In this document: positions 50,950 through 59,770 of the stretch, in pieces
How the letters are laid out: the number at the start of each line of letters is the position of its first letter
Position numbering within the stretch: the stretch's first letter is position 1
Origin: Bhargavaea ginsengi
GTDB lineage: Bacteria; Bacillota; Bacilli; Bacillales_A; Planococcaceae
Assembly (NCBI RefSeq): GCF_900109165.1
Contig: NZ_FNZF01000003.1
Span: forward strand, 310,001-374,000
Reading direction: 5' to 3'
Length of the DNA: 64,000 nt
Program-made: the position numbers and the translations under genes
The notes under the pieces: generated by a model
What the model saw: only the letters and a program-made list of their open reading frames with translations
What the model was told of the DNA's origin: nothing
Database searches by the model: none

Positions 50950-51401
50950 CGGCTCACCAGCTCCTTCCCGTCAAAGCCGGGGACGGAGTCGGACGCCGCT
51001 GCCATCTCCAGGCAAAGCGCTTCCGTCATTTCCCTATGATCATCCCGGTAGCCGCCGAGCAGGACGCCTTTTACACGCCCGCCATCATAAAGCGGCACCG
51101 CGGCGATGCTGGTCAGCTGTTCGGTATTGACGATGGGATAGTCGAGCACGCCCGGTACATGCCGGCCCGGGTCCACATGAGGCACAAGCAGCGGCTTTCC
51201 CGTCTTGAAGACGGTGCCGGCGATGCCCCTGCCGGACCGGAGGATGATGCGGCGAAAGCGGTTGTTCAGATTCCCCGACGCGACCCGCCAGCGGACCGAG
51301 TAGCCGCTCGGGGCGTCTTCCATCGCCAGCGCCATAAAGTCGAAGCCGAGCCGTTCCCGGAGCCTGTCGATCACATTCTGGTAGATTGTCAGTTCATTCA
51401 T
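50946..51401 (-). CDS. nreA: Nitrate-sensing GAF protein NreA
   Basis: 151 residues forming one GAF domain (LGFDFMALAMEDAPSGYSVRWRVASG, GIAGTVFKTGKPLLV, IAAVPLYDGGRVKGVLLGGYR in parts). NreA binds nitrate and restrains NreB in its absence. Found directly after narI, 51 bases apart and without a terminator, so nreABC probably shares the narGHJI transcript. Confidence 0.9.
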   Translation of the reverse strand: MNELTIYQNVIDRLRERLGFDFMALAMEDAPSGYSVRWRVASGNLNNRFRRIILRSGRGIAGTVFKTGKPLLVPHVDPGRHVPGVLDYPIVNTEQLTSIAAVPLYDGGRVKGVLLGGYRDDHREMTEALCLEMAAASDSVPGFDGKELVSR

Positions 51402-51452
51402 CGCGGACCTCTCCCGTTTTCCGCCCGATCGGCGTCTATTCTTCCCTTCAGC

Positions 51453-52133
51453 TTAATTCACCTTATGCCTCCTGTACAGGATGTAACTTCTGCCGACATA
51501 CGATAGCGGGGCGCTCCAGACGTGGACAAGGCGCGTGAACGGCCAAAGCGCGAAAATGAGGAAAGCAGCCAATATATGGATCTGGAATGACACCGGAACG
51601 CCCATCATGTACGAAGGATCCGGCCGCAGGAGGAACAGGTCGCGGAACCAGACGGAGATCGTGTCCCGGTAGTCGAACGCCGGATTCACGGCGTTTGTCA
51701 CGACCGTCGCGTACATCCCCATGAAGACGATCATCAGCAAAAGCGTGTTGACGATCATGTCGCTCGCGGAGCTGAGCTTTCTCACGGCCTTGATCGAGAA
51801 ACGGCGGAACGTCAGGATGAACATCCCGAGAAGCGTGACCAGCCCGAAGAACCCGCCGATCCAGATGGCGCCGAGGTGGTACATGTGATCATTGACACCC
51901 ACTGCCCTCATCCATTCCTTCGGGATTCCAAGTCCCGAGATATGGCCGAGGATGACCGGGATGATCCCGAGGTGGAACAGGAGGCTCCCGATCACAAGCT
52001 GTTTTTTCTCGATGAATTCACTGGATTTTGCCGTCCAGTGGAATTTGTCCGTCCTGTAGCGGAGGATGTGCCCCACCACAAACACCGCGATGCAGATATA
52101 AGGGAAAATCACCCACAGAAACTGATCAACCAT
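51453..52133 (-). CDS. narI: Respiratory nitrate reductase gamma subunit NarI
   Basis: 226 residues with five membrane segments and the histidines for two b-type hemes (GHILRYRTDKFHW near residue 20; LGIIPVILGHISGLGIP; VSFQIHILAAFLIFALWPFTRLVHVWSAP in parts). Passes electrons from menaquinol to NarH. Confidence 0.95.
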   Translation of the reverse strand: MVDQFLWVIFPYICIAVFVVGHILRYRTDKFHWTAKSSEFIEKKQLVIGSLLFHLGIIPVILGHISGLGIPKEWMRAVGVNDHMYHLGAIWIGGFFGLVTLLGMFILTFRRFSIKAVRKLSSASDMIVNTLLLMIVFMGMYATVVTNAVNPAFDYRDTISVWFRDLFLLRPDPSYMMGVPVSFQIHILAAFLIFALWPFTRLVHVWSAPLSYVGRSYILYRRHKVN

Positions 52134-52692
52134 GAGCCGGCGCCTCCTCTAAACACGCTTTAAATGTTTCCCGCAGCCCCTTGATGAGGTGGAAATACGG
52201 ACTTTCCTCCTTTTCGAGTGCTTTCATCAGGTGGTAGGTGCCGTCTTCGAGGACTCCCATCAGGATCCGGAAACTGTCGGGCGTGCGCGGGTCATCCAGC
52301 CATTCGGCGGCATAGAGGAACTCGCACATGAGCGGCAAGTAGTCGGACAGCTCCTCGTCCGGCATCTCAAGGCCGTACATCTCGTAGAGCACTTTCAGCT
52401 TCGCGAGCATCTGTCCGCGCTCGCGGGCATCCTCGAACTTGAACCAGGTCATATACAGCGCGCAGTCCTCCTCAAAGTCGAATGTCGAGGTGTACATTTC
52501 CCTGAGTTCGTCGAGGCTGAAGCGGTGGATTTCCTCCCAGTACCGGAGCACATGGTTACGCGCCGGGTGGCCGGGGCCGAATGCCTCTGCGACCTCATCA
52601 GGATGGAAATCCCGCTTTTCCGGCCATGTCAGATGGTTGGCGAAAAATCCGAATGAATCTTTGAACGTATACAGCTTCCTGTTGTCAATCAC
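52126..52692 (-). CDS. narJ: Nitrate reductase assembly chaperone NarJ
   Basis: 188 residues. LTWPEKRDFHPDEV, LYEMYGLEMPDEELSDYLPLMCEFL and the acidic helices match the NarJ/TorD family that holds apo-NarGH for cofactor insertion. GTG at 52692 with GGGGGAA 8 bases upstream, overlapping narH by 8 bases; the long upstream extension is antisense-like noise inside narH. Confidence 0.93.
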   Translation of the reverse strand: MIDNRKLYTFKDSFGFFANHLTWPEKRDFHPDEVAEAFGPGHPARNHVLRYWEEIHRFSLDELREMYTSTFDFEEDCALYMTWFKFEDARERGQMLAKLKVLYEMYGLEMPDEELSDYLPLMCEFLYAAEWLDDPRTPDSFRILMGVLEDGTYHLMKALEKEESPYFHLIKGLRETFKACLEEAPAHG

Positions 52693-54271
52693 GCCAGATT
52701 CCCCCGTAGAAGTTCTCTTCGTAGATTTCCTTGCCGGTCTTTGTTTCCGTGCCGGCTCCCGGGCTCGCAGGTCCGCAGCCGTCGCATCCCGCGCCGCCGG
52801 TACCCATCGCGCCGAGGCCCATCGTGTCACCGCCGAATCCGGCAGACCCCTGCATGTCATAGGTGTTCATCCGGTTCTCCTTGTGGGAAGTCGGGATGAC
52901 AAAACGGTCGTCGTACTTGGCGATCGCGAGCAGCCGGTACATCTCTTCGGTCTGCAGGGCGGTGAGTCCGACACGCTCAAGCCGCGACTCGTCGAACTCC
53001 CTGCCGGAGGAAAGGGCCCGCATGTACTGACGCATCATCGCCATGCGTTGGAGCGACCCCTTGACCGTCTCCGTGTCGCCCGCCGTCAGCATGTTCGCAA
53101 GGTACTGGACCGGCGTGCGCATCTCCTCGATCGCCGGGAAAATCATGTCCGGGTTCTTGATCGAGTCCTTGCCCTCGAAGTAGTTCATGATCGGCGAGAG
53201 CGGCGGCACGTACCAGACCATTGGAAGCGTACGGTATTCCGGGTGGAGCGGGAATGCGAGCTGGTGCTCGATTGCAAGCTTGTAGACCGGCGAGTTCTGA
53301 GCGGCCTCGATCCAGTCCTCCGTGATGCCGTCGCGGCGCGCCTGCGCGATCACTTCCGGATCGTGCGGGTCCATGAACAGATCGCACTGCGCGCGGTACA
53401 GGTCTTTTTCGTCCGGCGTCGAAGCGGCTTCGAGAACCCGATCCGCGTCATACAGAAGGACGCCGAGGTATCGGATCCGTCCCGTGCATGTTTCCGAACA
53501 GACCGTCGGCAGGCCTTCCTCGATCCGCGGGAAGCAGAATGTGCACTTTTCTGCCTTGTTCGTCTGCCAGTTAAAGTAGACCTTCTTGTACGGGCAGCCG
53601 GTCGTGCAATAGCGCCAGCTCCGGCACGCTTCCTGGTCGACGAGCACGATGCCGTCCTCGTCGCGTTTGTAGATCGCCCCGGCCGGGCAGGACGCCACGC
53701 AGCTCGGGTTCAGGCAGTGCTCACAGAGACGCGGCAAATAGACCATGAACGACTTCTCGAAGTTGAATTTGATCTCTTCCTCGATTTTCTGGATGTTCGG
53801 GTCCAGCGGGCCGGTCACATCGGCGCCGGCCAGGTCGTCCTCCCAGTTTGAGCCCCATTCCAGATCCATCTTCTCGCCCGTCACTGCAGAGTAAGCACGG
53901 GCGACCGGCGGGTGCTCCCCTTCGCCAGCGGTGACGAGGTGGTCGTAGTTGTATGTCCACGGCTCGTAGAAGTCGCGCATCTCCGGCATGTCCGGGTTGT
54001 AGAAGATCTTCCCGAGCGCCACTTTCGACAGGCGGTTCCCCGACTTCAGCTCCAGGTTGCCGTTGCGGAGCTGCCAGCCGCCCTTGTACACTTCCTGGTC
54101 CTCCCAGCGCTTCGGGTAGCCGATTCCCGGCTTTGTCTCCACGTTGTTGAACCACATGTACTCCGCGCCTTTCCGGTTTGTCCAGGTCGTTTTGCAAGTG
54201 ACGCTGCATGTGTGGCAGCCGATGCACTTGTCCAGGTTCATCACCATTGCAATCTGAGCTTTAATCTTCAA
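52685..54271 (-). CDS. narH: Respiratory nitrate reductase beta subunit NarH
   Basis: 528 residues. Cysteine clusters CIGCHTCSVTCK (about 16-27), CEHCLNPSCVASCP (about 184-197), CRSWRYCTTGCP (about 217-228, Trp in the second position marking the [3Fe-4S] site) and CTFCF. The C-terminus is Gly/Cys-rich (GAGCDGCGPASPGAGTETK). Relays electrons to NarG. Overlaps narG by 11 bases. Confidence 0.97.
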   Translation of the reverse strand: MKIKAQIAMVMNLDKCIGCHTCSVTCKTTWTNRKGAEYMWFNNVETKPGIGYPKRWEDQEVYKGGWQLRNGNLELKSGNRLSKVALGKIFYNPDMPEMRDFYEPWTYNYDHLVTAGEGEHPPVARAYSAVTGEKMDLEWGSNWEDDLAGADVTGPLDPNIQKIEEEIKFNFEKSFMVYLPRLCEHCLNPSCVASCPAGAIYKRDEDGIVLVDQEACRSWRYCTTGCPYKKVYFNWQTNKAEKCTFCFPRIEEGLPTVCSETCTGRIRYLGVLLYDADRVLEAASTPDEKDLYRAQCDLFMDPHDPEVIAQARRDGITEDWIEAAQNSPVYKLAIEHQLAFPLHPEYRTLPMVWYVPPLSPIMNYFEGKDSIKNPDMIFPAIEEMRTPVQYLANMLTAGDTETVKGSLQRMAMMRQYMRALSSGREFDESRLERVGLTALQTEEMYRLLAIAKYDDRFVIPTSHKENRMNTYDMQGSAGFGGDTMGLGAMGTGGAGCDGCGPASPGAGTETKTGKEIYEENFYGGIWRD

Positions 54272-57200
54272 GCCAGTTGACCTCCCTTTTCTTCCTGATC
54301 ATGGCGTATTCGTCACGCTGGTTTCCGATCGGCCCGTAGTAGTTGAATCCGTAGCTGAGCTGGGCGTAGCCGCCGACCATCTGCGTCGGTTTCATATGGA
54401 TGCGCGTCGGTGCGTTGTGGCTGCCGCCCCGCGTGTCCGTGATTTCCGACCCCGGCGTCTGGATGTGCCGGTCCTGTGCGTGGTAGGCGAGCAGCGTGCC
54501 CCGCGGAATCCGGTGGCTTGTGACCGCGCGGCACGTGAGCGCGCCGTTCCGGTTGTACACTTCAATCCAATCGTTGTCCGATATGCCGTGCTCCGCCGCT
54601 TCCTCGTTGTTCATCCATGCAACCGGCCCGCCGCGGAAAAGCGTCAGCATGTGCAGGTTATCCTGGTACATCGAGTGGAAGTTCCACTTGCCGTGCGGCG
54701 TCAGATAACGCAGGACAAGCTTGTCTTTGCCGCCGCGCACTTCCTTGTCGCGCGGCCCGAACACCATCGGAGGAAGCGTAGGCTTGTAGACCGGAAGCGC
54801 CTCCCCGTACTGGAGAAAGATCTCATGGTCGATATAGAAGTGCTGGCGCCCGGTGAGCGTCCGGAACGGCACAAGGCGCTCGATGTTTGTCGTGAACGGC
54901 GAGTATCTGCGGCCGGCTTTGTTGGATCCGCTGAACACCGGTGTCGGGATGACTTCACGCGGCTGGGCGGTGATGCTCTGGAATGTAATCCGCTCCGCCG
55001 CGCGCTCCGCCGAGATGTCGGCAAGTTCCACGCCGGAAAGCTTTTCCGCTTCTTTGTAGGCCTTCTGCGAAAGGCGCCCGTTTGTCGCGGACGACAGATG
55101 AAGCACCGCATCCGCCGCCTGGCGCGCCGTTTCGACCTTTGGCAGTCCGCTCTTGATCGACTCGTCGTGATAGACGCCGTTGATGCGCTTCAATTCCTCG
55201 TATTCTTCTGCTGCCGAGAAGCTGACACCGTGCGCACCGGTCTTGCCGACCTGAAGGTTCGGGCCGAGCGTGATGTACTTGTCGTAGATTTTCGTATAGT
55301 CACGCTCGATGATGCTCAGGTTCGGCATCGTCTTGCCGACGACCGCCTCCACTTCCCCCTTTGCCCAGTCGCGGACAAGGCCGAGCGGCTGCGAGATTTC
55401 GCTTTCTGAGTCGTGGTTCAGCGGTGTGCTGACAAGGTCTTTGTAAACACCCGGCAGATGCGTCTGGGCCATGCCGGAGAACACCTGCGCCAACCTGCGG
55501 AAGATATCCCAGTCGGTTCGGGATTCCCAGAGCGGGTTGACCGCCGGGTTGAACGGGTGGACGAACGGGTGCATGTCGGTCGACGACAGGTCGGTCTTTT
55601 CGTACCACGTCGCGGCCGGCAGCACGATGTCCGAATGGAGCGGCGTGGTCGTCATCCGGAAGTCGAGCGAGACGAGAAGATCGAGCTTGCCTTCCACTTC
55701 GTCGCGCCAGACGATCTCCTCCGGCTTCACTTCCTCGTTCGGCCTCGCCATGAGCGCGTCCGCCGTGCCGAGCAGGTGCTTCATGAAGTATTCTTGCCCT
55801 TTTGCGGAACTCGAGATGAGGTTCGAGCGCCAGACGAACATTGTTCGAGGGAAGTTTTCCGGCGCTGCCGGGTCCTCGATTGCGAACTTGACTTCGCGGC
55901 TCTTGATCTGATCGGCCGCACGCCCGATGATTTCCTCATTTGTCGTCTTGCCTTCGCGGGCCGCCTCTTCGGCAAACAGCAGGCTGTTCTTATTGAACTG
56001 CGGATAGCTCGGCAGCCATCCGAGCCGCGCGGCCATGACGTTGTAGTCGGCCGGGTGGCGGTAATCCAGTTTGTCGGCGAGCGGCGACTTCAGTGATTCG
56101 GTGTCCCCTTCCTCGTAACGCCACTGTTCGGTGCCGAAGTAGAAGAACGACGTCCCGTTCTGGAGGCGCGCCGGTCCCTGCCAGTCTTTTGCAAAGGCAA
56201 GCGTTGACCAGCCCTCGATCGGGCGGCACTTTTCCTGGCCGACATAATGTGCCCAGCCGCCGCCGTTGACGCCTTGGGAAGCGGTCAGGATGACGAGGTT
56301 CAGGATCGAGCGGTAGATCGTGTCGGAGTTGAACCAGTGGTTGATGCCTGCGCCCATGATGATCATCGAGCGGCCGCCCGTATCCAGTGCGTTCTGGGCA
56401 AACTCCCGGGCGATCTGTGTCACGACCGATGCCTTGACGCTGGTGATGCGCTCCTGCCATGCCGGCGTGTAATGGGACTCGGCATCGTCATAGCCCTTTG
56501 CGTCATAAGGGTTGTCTGTCCGGCGCACGCCGTATTGGCTCATCATGAGGTCATAGACGGTTGCCGCGTATTGCTCCGTGCCGTCTGCGAGCCGGACTTT
56601 CCTCGCCGGGATGACGCGGCGGAATGTGCCGTCGCCGGATTCATCGAAGAACGGGAACTCGATTTCCTTCCATTCTTCTCCGTGGCCCTCGACGGACAGT
56701 GCCGGCTCGATGCGCGTCCCGTCCTCTTTATCGAGGATCAGGTTCCACTTGCCGTCCTTTTCCCAGCGCTGGCCCATCGTCCCGCTCGGCACGACGAAAT
56801 CGTCCGCCGCCTCGTCGAAGATCACCGGTTTCCACTCGGCGTTTTTCGTATCACTCCCGAAGTCACTCGCGCGCAGGAAGCGCCCTGCCTTCAGCGAGTC
56901 GTTATGCGGGTCGAGCAAGATCATGAACGGCATGTCCGTGTACTGCTTCGCATAGTCGATGAACATCTTTTCTTTGCGCTCCTGATAGAACTCGCTCAGG
57001 ATGACATGGGTCATCGCCTGCGCAAGCGCGGCGTCGGTGCCCGGGTGCGGCGCGAGCCAGTTGTCCGCGAACTTCACGTTCGCGGCAAGGTCCGGCGCGA
57101 CCGAGACGACCTTCGTCCCCTTGTAGCGCACTTCGGTCATAAAGTGGGCATCCGGCGTCCGCGTGAGCGGCACGTTCGAGCCCCACATCATCAGGTAGCC

Positions 57201-57941
57201 CGCGTTGTACCAGTCGGATGATTCCGGTACGTCCGTCTGCTCGCCCCAGATCTGCGGCGAGGAAGGCGGAAGATCCGCGTACCAGTCGTAGAATGACAGC
57301 ATTTCCCCGCCGAGAAGCGAGATGAACCGTGCGCCGGACGCGTACGAGATCATCGACATTGCCGGAATCGGCGTGAATCCGGCAATCCGGTCCGGGCCGT
57401 ACTTGCGGATCGTGTAGATAAGCTGTGCCGAAATCAGTTGCAGCGCGTCATCCCAGGCCACGCGGATGAGCCCGCCCTTGCCTCGGACACGCTTGTAGCT
57501 CATCGCCTTTTCCGGGTTTTCAACGATGCTCGCCCATGCATTGATCGGATGGCCGTCGTTTTCCGCGAGAGCCTCGCGCCACAGCTTCCACAGCCGGCCG
57601 CGCATGTACGGATACTTCACCCGGTGGGGGCTGTATTCATACCAGGAGAAGGTCGCCCCGCGCGGACAGCCGCGTGGCTCGAATTCTGGCATGTCCGGGC
57701 CGCAGGACGGATAGTCGATCTGCTGGTTTTCCCAGGTGATGACCCCGTTTTTCACAAACACCTTCCAGCTGCAGGAACCGGTGCAGTTGACGCCATGCGT
57801 CGTTCGGACGACCTTGTCATGGGACCAGCGCTGGCGGTACATGTTCTCCCAGTCCCGGCTTTTCTCCTCAAGGACCGACCAATTCCCCGAGTAGCTTTCC
57901 ACCGGCTTGAAGAAGTTCAGGCCATATCTTCTCTTTTTCAT
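54261..57941 (-). CDS. narG: Respiratory nitrate reductase alpha subunit NarG
   Basis: 1226 residues, full length. The N-terminal His/Cys Fe-S site is in TTHGVNCTGSCSW..., followed by RGCPRGATFSWYEYSPHRVKYP. ADLPPSSPQIWGEQTDVPES..W holds the Mo-binding Asp region. Reduces nitrate at a Mo-bis-MGD centre facing the cytoplasm. No twin-arginine signal, as usual for NarG. AAGGAG 8 bases before ATG 57941. First gene of narGHJI-nreABC. Confidence 0.98.
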   Translation of the reverse strand: MKKRRYGLNFFKPVESYSGNWSVLEEKSRDWENMYRQRWSHDKVVRTTHGVNCTGSCSWKVFVKNGVITWENQQIDYPSCGPDMPEFEPRGCPRGATFSWYEYSPHRVKYPYMRGRLWKLWREALAENDGHPINAWASIVENPEKAMSYKRVRGKGGLIRVAWDDALQLISAQLIYTIRKYGPDRIAGFTPIPAMSMISYASGARFISLLGGEMLSFYDWYADLPPSSPQIWGEQTDVPESSDWYNAGYLMMWGSNVPLTRTPDAHFMTEVRYKGTKVVSVAPDLAANVKFADNWLAPHPGTDAALAQAMTHVILSEFYQERKEKMFIDYAKQYTDMPFMILLDPHNDSLKAGRFLRASDFGSDTKNAEWKPVIFDEAADDFVVPSGTMGQRWEKDGKWNLILDKEDGTRIEPALSVEGHGEEWKEIEFPFFDESGDGTFRRVIPARKVRLADGTEQYAATVYDLMMSQYGVRRTDNPYDAKGYDDAESHYTPAWQERITSVKASVVTQIAREFAQNALDTGGRSMIIMGAGINHWFNSDTIYRSILNLVILTASQGVNGGGWAHYVGQEKCRPIEGWSTLAFAKDWQGPARLQNGTSFFYFGTEQWRYEEGDTESLKSPLADKLDYRHPADYNVMAARLGWLPSYPQFNKNSLLFAEEAAREGKTTNEEIIGRAADQIKSREVKFAIEDPAAPENFPRTMFVWRSNLISSSAKGQEYFMKHLLGTADALMARPNEEVKPEEIVWRDEVEGKLDLLVSLDFRMTTTPLHSDIVLPAATWYEKTDLSSTDMHPFVHPFNPAVNPLWESRTDWDIFRRLAQVFSGMAQTHLPGVYKDLVSTPLNHDSESEISQPLGLVRDWAKGEVEAVVGKTMPNLSIIERDYTKIYDKYITLGPNLQVGKTGAHGVSFSAAEEYEELKRINGVYHDESIKSGLPKVETARQAADAVLHLSSATNGRLSQKAYKEAEKLSGVELADISAERAAERITFQSITAQPREVIPTPVFSGSNKAGRRYSPFTTNIERLVPFRTLTGRQHFYIDHEIFLQYGEALPVYKPTLPPMVFGPRDKEVRGGKDKLVLRYLTPHGKWNFHSMYQDNLHMLTLFRGGPVAWMNNEEAAEHGISDNDWIEVYNRNGALTCRAVTSHRIPRGTLLAYHAQDRHIQTPGSEITDTRGGSHNAPTRIHMKPTQMVGGYAQLSYGFNYYGPIGNQRDEYAMIRKKREVNWLED

Positions 57942-58031
57942 TCATCCGACACTCCTTTTTGGACAGGACAATTGGGCAGAATGCTAGTGATACTATTCTG
58001 ATAGTTTCATTATGGAGGTTTGTGCCATTCC

Positions 58032-58071
58032 TTCCCATTAGGGAAAGACCTATCGGGCGGCGGGAATTCCC
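58032..58071 (-). promoter_or_regulatory. narG operator-like palindromes
   Basis: TTCCCATTAGGGAA (58032-58045) and GGGAATTCCC (58062-58071), centred 28 bases apart and upstream of the CATAAT -10; no -35 box is evident, as expected for an activated promoter. NreC is the probable binder. Confidence 0.5.
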
Positions 58072-58148
58072 TTTATTGGGGGGAGCGGCGGGGACTATCT
58101 TATAAACGGGGGCAGTACGTCAGGATAGCTGTCGGGGTCCGGTCGTGC

Positions 58149-58374
58149 TTATTTCAAGTTTGGGCGCAGTATTGCAACTTCCGGTTCCTTACCGCAAATC
58201 GGGAAAGAGGAATACGGACTTACAGCTGGCGGTCCGGACTTGGACGCCGTAATTCGGACTTAGACACCGGATTCCGGACTTACAGAGTCGATTTCGGACT
58301 TACGCATGAGGTTTCGGACTTACAACCTTGATTCCGGACTTAGGCTCCACATTCCGGCCTTACACAGGGTTGCT
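58149..58374. repeat. Degenerate tandem repeat, 3 + 8 units of 20 bp (array C)
   Basis: Three units related to arrays A and B (TTATTTCAAG, GTATTGCAAC, TTACCGCAAA starts at 58149, 58169, 58189), a 6-base phase shift, then eight units from 58215 that begin CGGACTTA or near-variants. Each unit is exactly 20 bases; the second half of each is variable with a final ATTC tendency. Confidence 0.9.
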
Positions 58375-58412
58375 CCCCCATCTCCATCCCGCCCATTCTG
58401 CGCAACTGAAAA

Positions 58413-58442
58413 TAAAAAAGCCTCCCTTCTTCAAAGGGAAGC
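58413..58442 (-). terminator. Terminator of the modABC operon
   Basis: GCTTCCCTT pairs with AAGGGAGGC (one G-U) and is followed by TTTTTTATT on the minus strand; the first arm includes the last codons of modC. Confidence 0.85.
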
Positions 58443-59081
58443 TTCAGGTATCGGGAGTTCGGCCATCCGGCCTTTCTCGATCCGGACGATGCAGTCCGCG
58501 GTGCGGCGGGCTTCGTCCATGCTGTGGGTGACCATGAGAACAGGAATCTGCCAGTCCCGATGGATGCGCATCAGTTCGTTCCGGCAGCGCAGCCGGGTTT
58601 CGTCGTCGAGCGCGGAGAACGGCTCGTCCAGCAGCAGCAGTTCCGGTTTCATCGCGAGCGCACGCGCCAGTGCCGTTCGCTGCTTTTCACCGCCGGAGAT
58701 TTCATGCGGATACTTGTCCATGAGCGGACGGATGCCGAGCAGCTCGGTAAGTTCCTTCACATGGAGCGGCTCGGGCTTTCCCGGAAGCCCGAACAGGATG
58801 TTCTCACGCACCGTCATATGGGGGAAAAGCGCATAGTCCTGGAACAGGTAGCCGACACGACGCTCCTGGATGCGGAGCGGTTTCCGGCCTTCTTCCGCAA
58901 ACACACGACCGCCAAGCTCAATCCGTCCCGAATCCGGAGCGACCGTGCCCGCCAGACAGTTCAGGAAGGTTGTCTTGCCTGATCCTGATGGACCCACGAT
59001 CGCGACGATTTCCCTGTCCATCCTAAATTCGGCCTGCAGATCAAACTGCGGCAGCCGTTTGTTAAATTCCGCTTTCAGCAC
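58431..59081 (-). CDS. modC: Molybdate ABC transporter ATP-binding protein ModC
   Basis: 216 residues. Walker A GPSGSGKTT, signature ISGGEKQRTALARAL, Walker B LLLLDEPFSALD. It ends soon after the nucleotide-binding domain and lacks the MOP (molybdate-binding) tail of Escherichia coli ModC (about 350 residues). GTG at 59081 has AGGGAG 8 bases upstream. Confidence 0.87.
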   Translation of the reverse strand: MLKAEFNKRLPQFDLQAEFRMDREIVAIVGPSGSGKTTFLNCLAGTVAPDSGRIELGGRVFAEEGRKPLRIQERRVGYLFQDYALFPHMTVRENILFGLPGKPEPLHVKELTELLGIRPLMDKYPHEISGGEKQRTALARALAMKPELLLLDEPFSALDDETRLRCRNELMRIHRDWQIPVLMVTHSMDEARRTADCIVRIEKGRMAELPIPEASL

Positions 59082-59086
59082 CGCCC

Positions 59087-59770
59087 TCACTCCCTTCCCC
59101 GTCTTCTTGAGGTCTTTCTGCGCCATCCGTTCAGCCAGGTGATTGCGGCAAGGCCGAGCAGCGTGATAAGGACGACCCAGAACATCGCCTCGCCGGTTCG
59201 TCCCGCCTCATAGGAAAAGTAGATGGCAAGAGGAACGGTGACAGTTTCGCCCGGGATGAACCCGGCAATCATGAGCGTCGCCCCAAATTCACCGAGGCCC
59301 CGGGCGAACGCGAGGACGAGTCCCGCCAAAATGCCCGGCCAGGCAAGCGGGAAGGTCACTTTACGGAATATCCTCCATTCGCTGACGCCCATCGTACGGG
59401 CGACATTTTCCCATCTCGGGTCAACTTTATCAAACGCCGCCTGCACGCTCTGGTACATCAGGGGCAGTGACACGACGAACGAAGCGATCACCGCGCCGAT
59501 CCATGTGAAGACAATCCGGATGCCAAACCAGTCCTCCAGCAGGCGGCCGATGGGCCCGTTTACGCCGAACAGCATGATCAGTCCGAATCCGACGACGGTC
59601 GGAGGCAAGACGAGCGGCAGCAAAATCATCGCTTCTGCCGCACTTTTCCCGGGGAATTCCCGGCGTCCCATAACCCGGGCGAGGGCAATCCCCGTGACCG
59701 CAGCGAGCAGCGTGGACAGGAAGGCGACGCGGAGCGACAGCGCGAGCGGCGAAAGATCCGGAACCGTCAC
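59087..59770 (-). CDS. modB: Molybdate ABC transporter permease ModB
   Basis: 227 residues with five or six membrane segments and the binding-protein-dependent loop ARTMGVSEWRIFRKVTFPLAWPGI (in parts). LPPTVVGFGLIMLFG is typical of ModB. GTG start with GGAGGG; overlaps the modA stop (GTGA). Confidence 0.93.
   Translation of the reverse strand: MTVPDLSPLALSLRVAFLSTLLAAVTGIALARVMGRREFPGKSAAEAMILLPLVLPPTVVGFGLIMLFGVNGPIGRLLEDWFGIRIVFTWIGAVIASFVVSLPLMYQSVQAAFDKVDPRWENVARTMGVSEWRIFRKVTFPLAWPGILAGLVLAFARGLGEFGATLMIAGFIPGETVTVPLAIYFSYEAGRTGEAMFWVVLITLLGLAAITWLNGWRRKTSRRRGRE

Larger units (their letters stand above)
57942..58430. other. narG upstream region and mod operon end (no gene)
   Basis: Holds, from left: narG leader with -10 CATAAT (58009-58014, minus strand); palindromes TTCCCATTAGGGAA and GGGAATTCCC (58032-58071); a stretch with nothing recognisable (58072-58148); repeat array C (58149-58374); and the modC terminator. 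Short open frames here cross the repeats and have no ribosome-binding sites. Confidence 0.7.

Noticed and set aside
52439-53851. Plus-strand 470-codon frame opposite narJ/narH
   Set aside because: Antisense to complete narH and narJ; biased composition and no ribosome-binding site.
54396-57221. Several plus-strand frames of 227-337 codons inside narG
   Set aside because: All are antisense shadows of the intact 1226-residue NarG.
58020-58331. Plus-strand 103-codon frame upstream of narG
   Set aside because: It crosses the 20-base repeat array and has no recognisable protein features.
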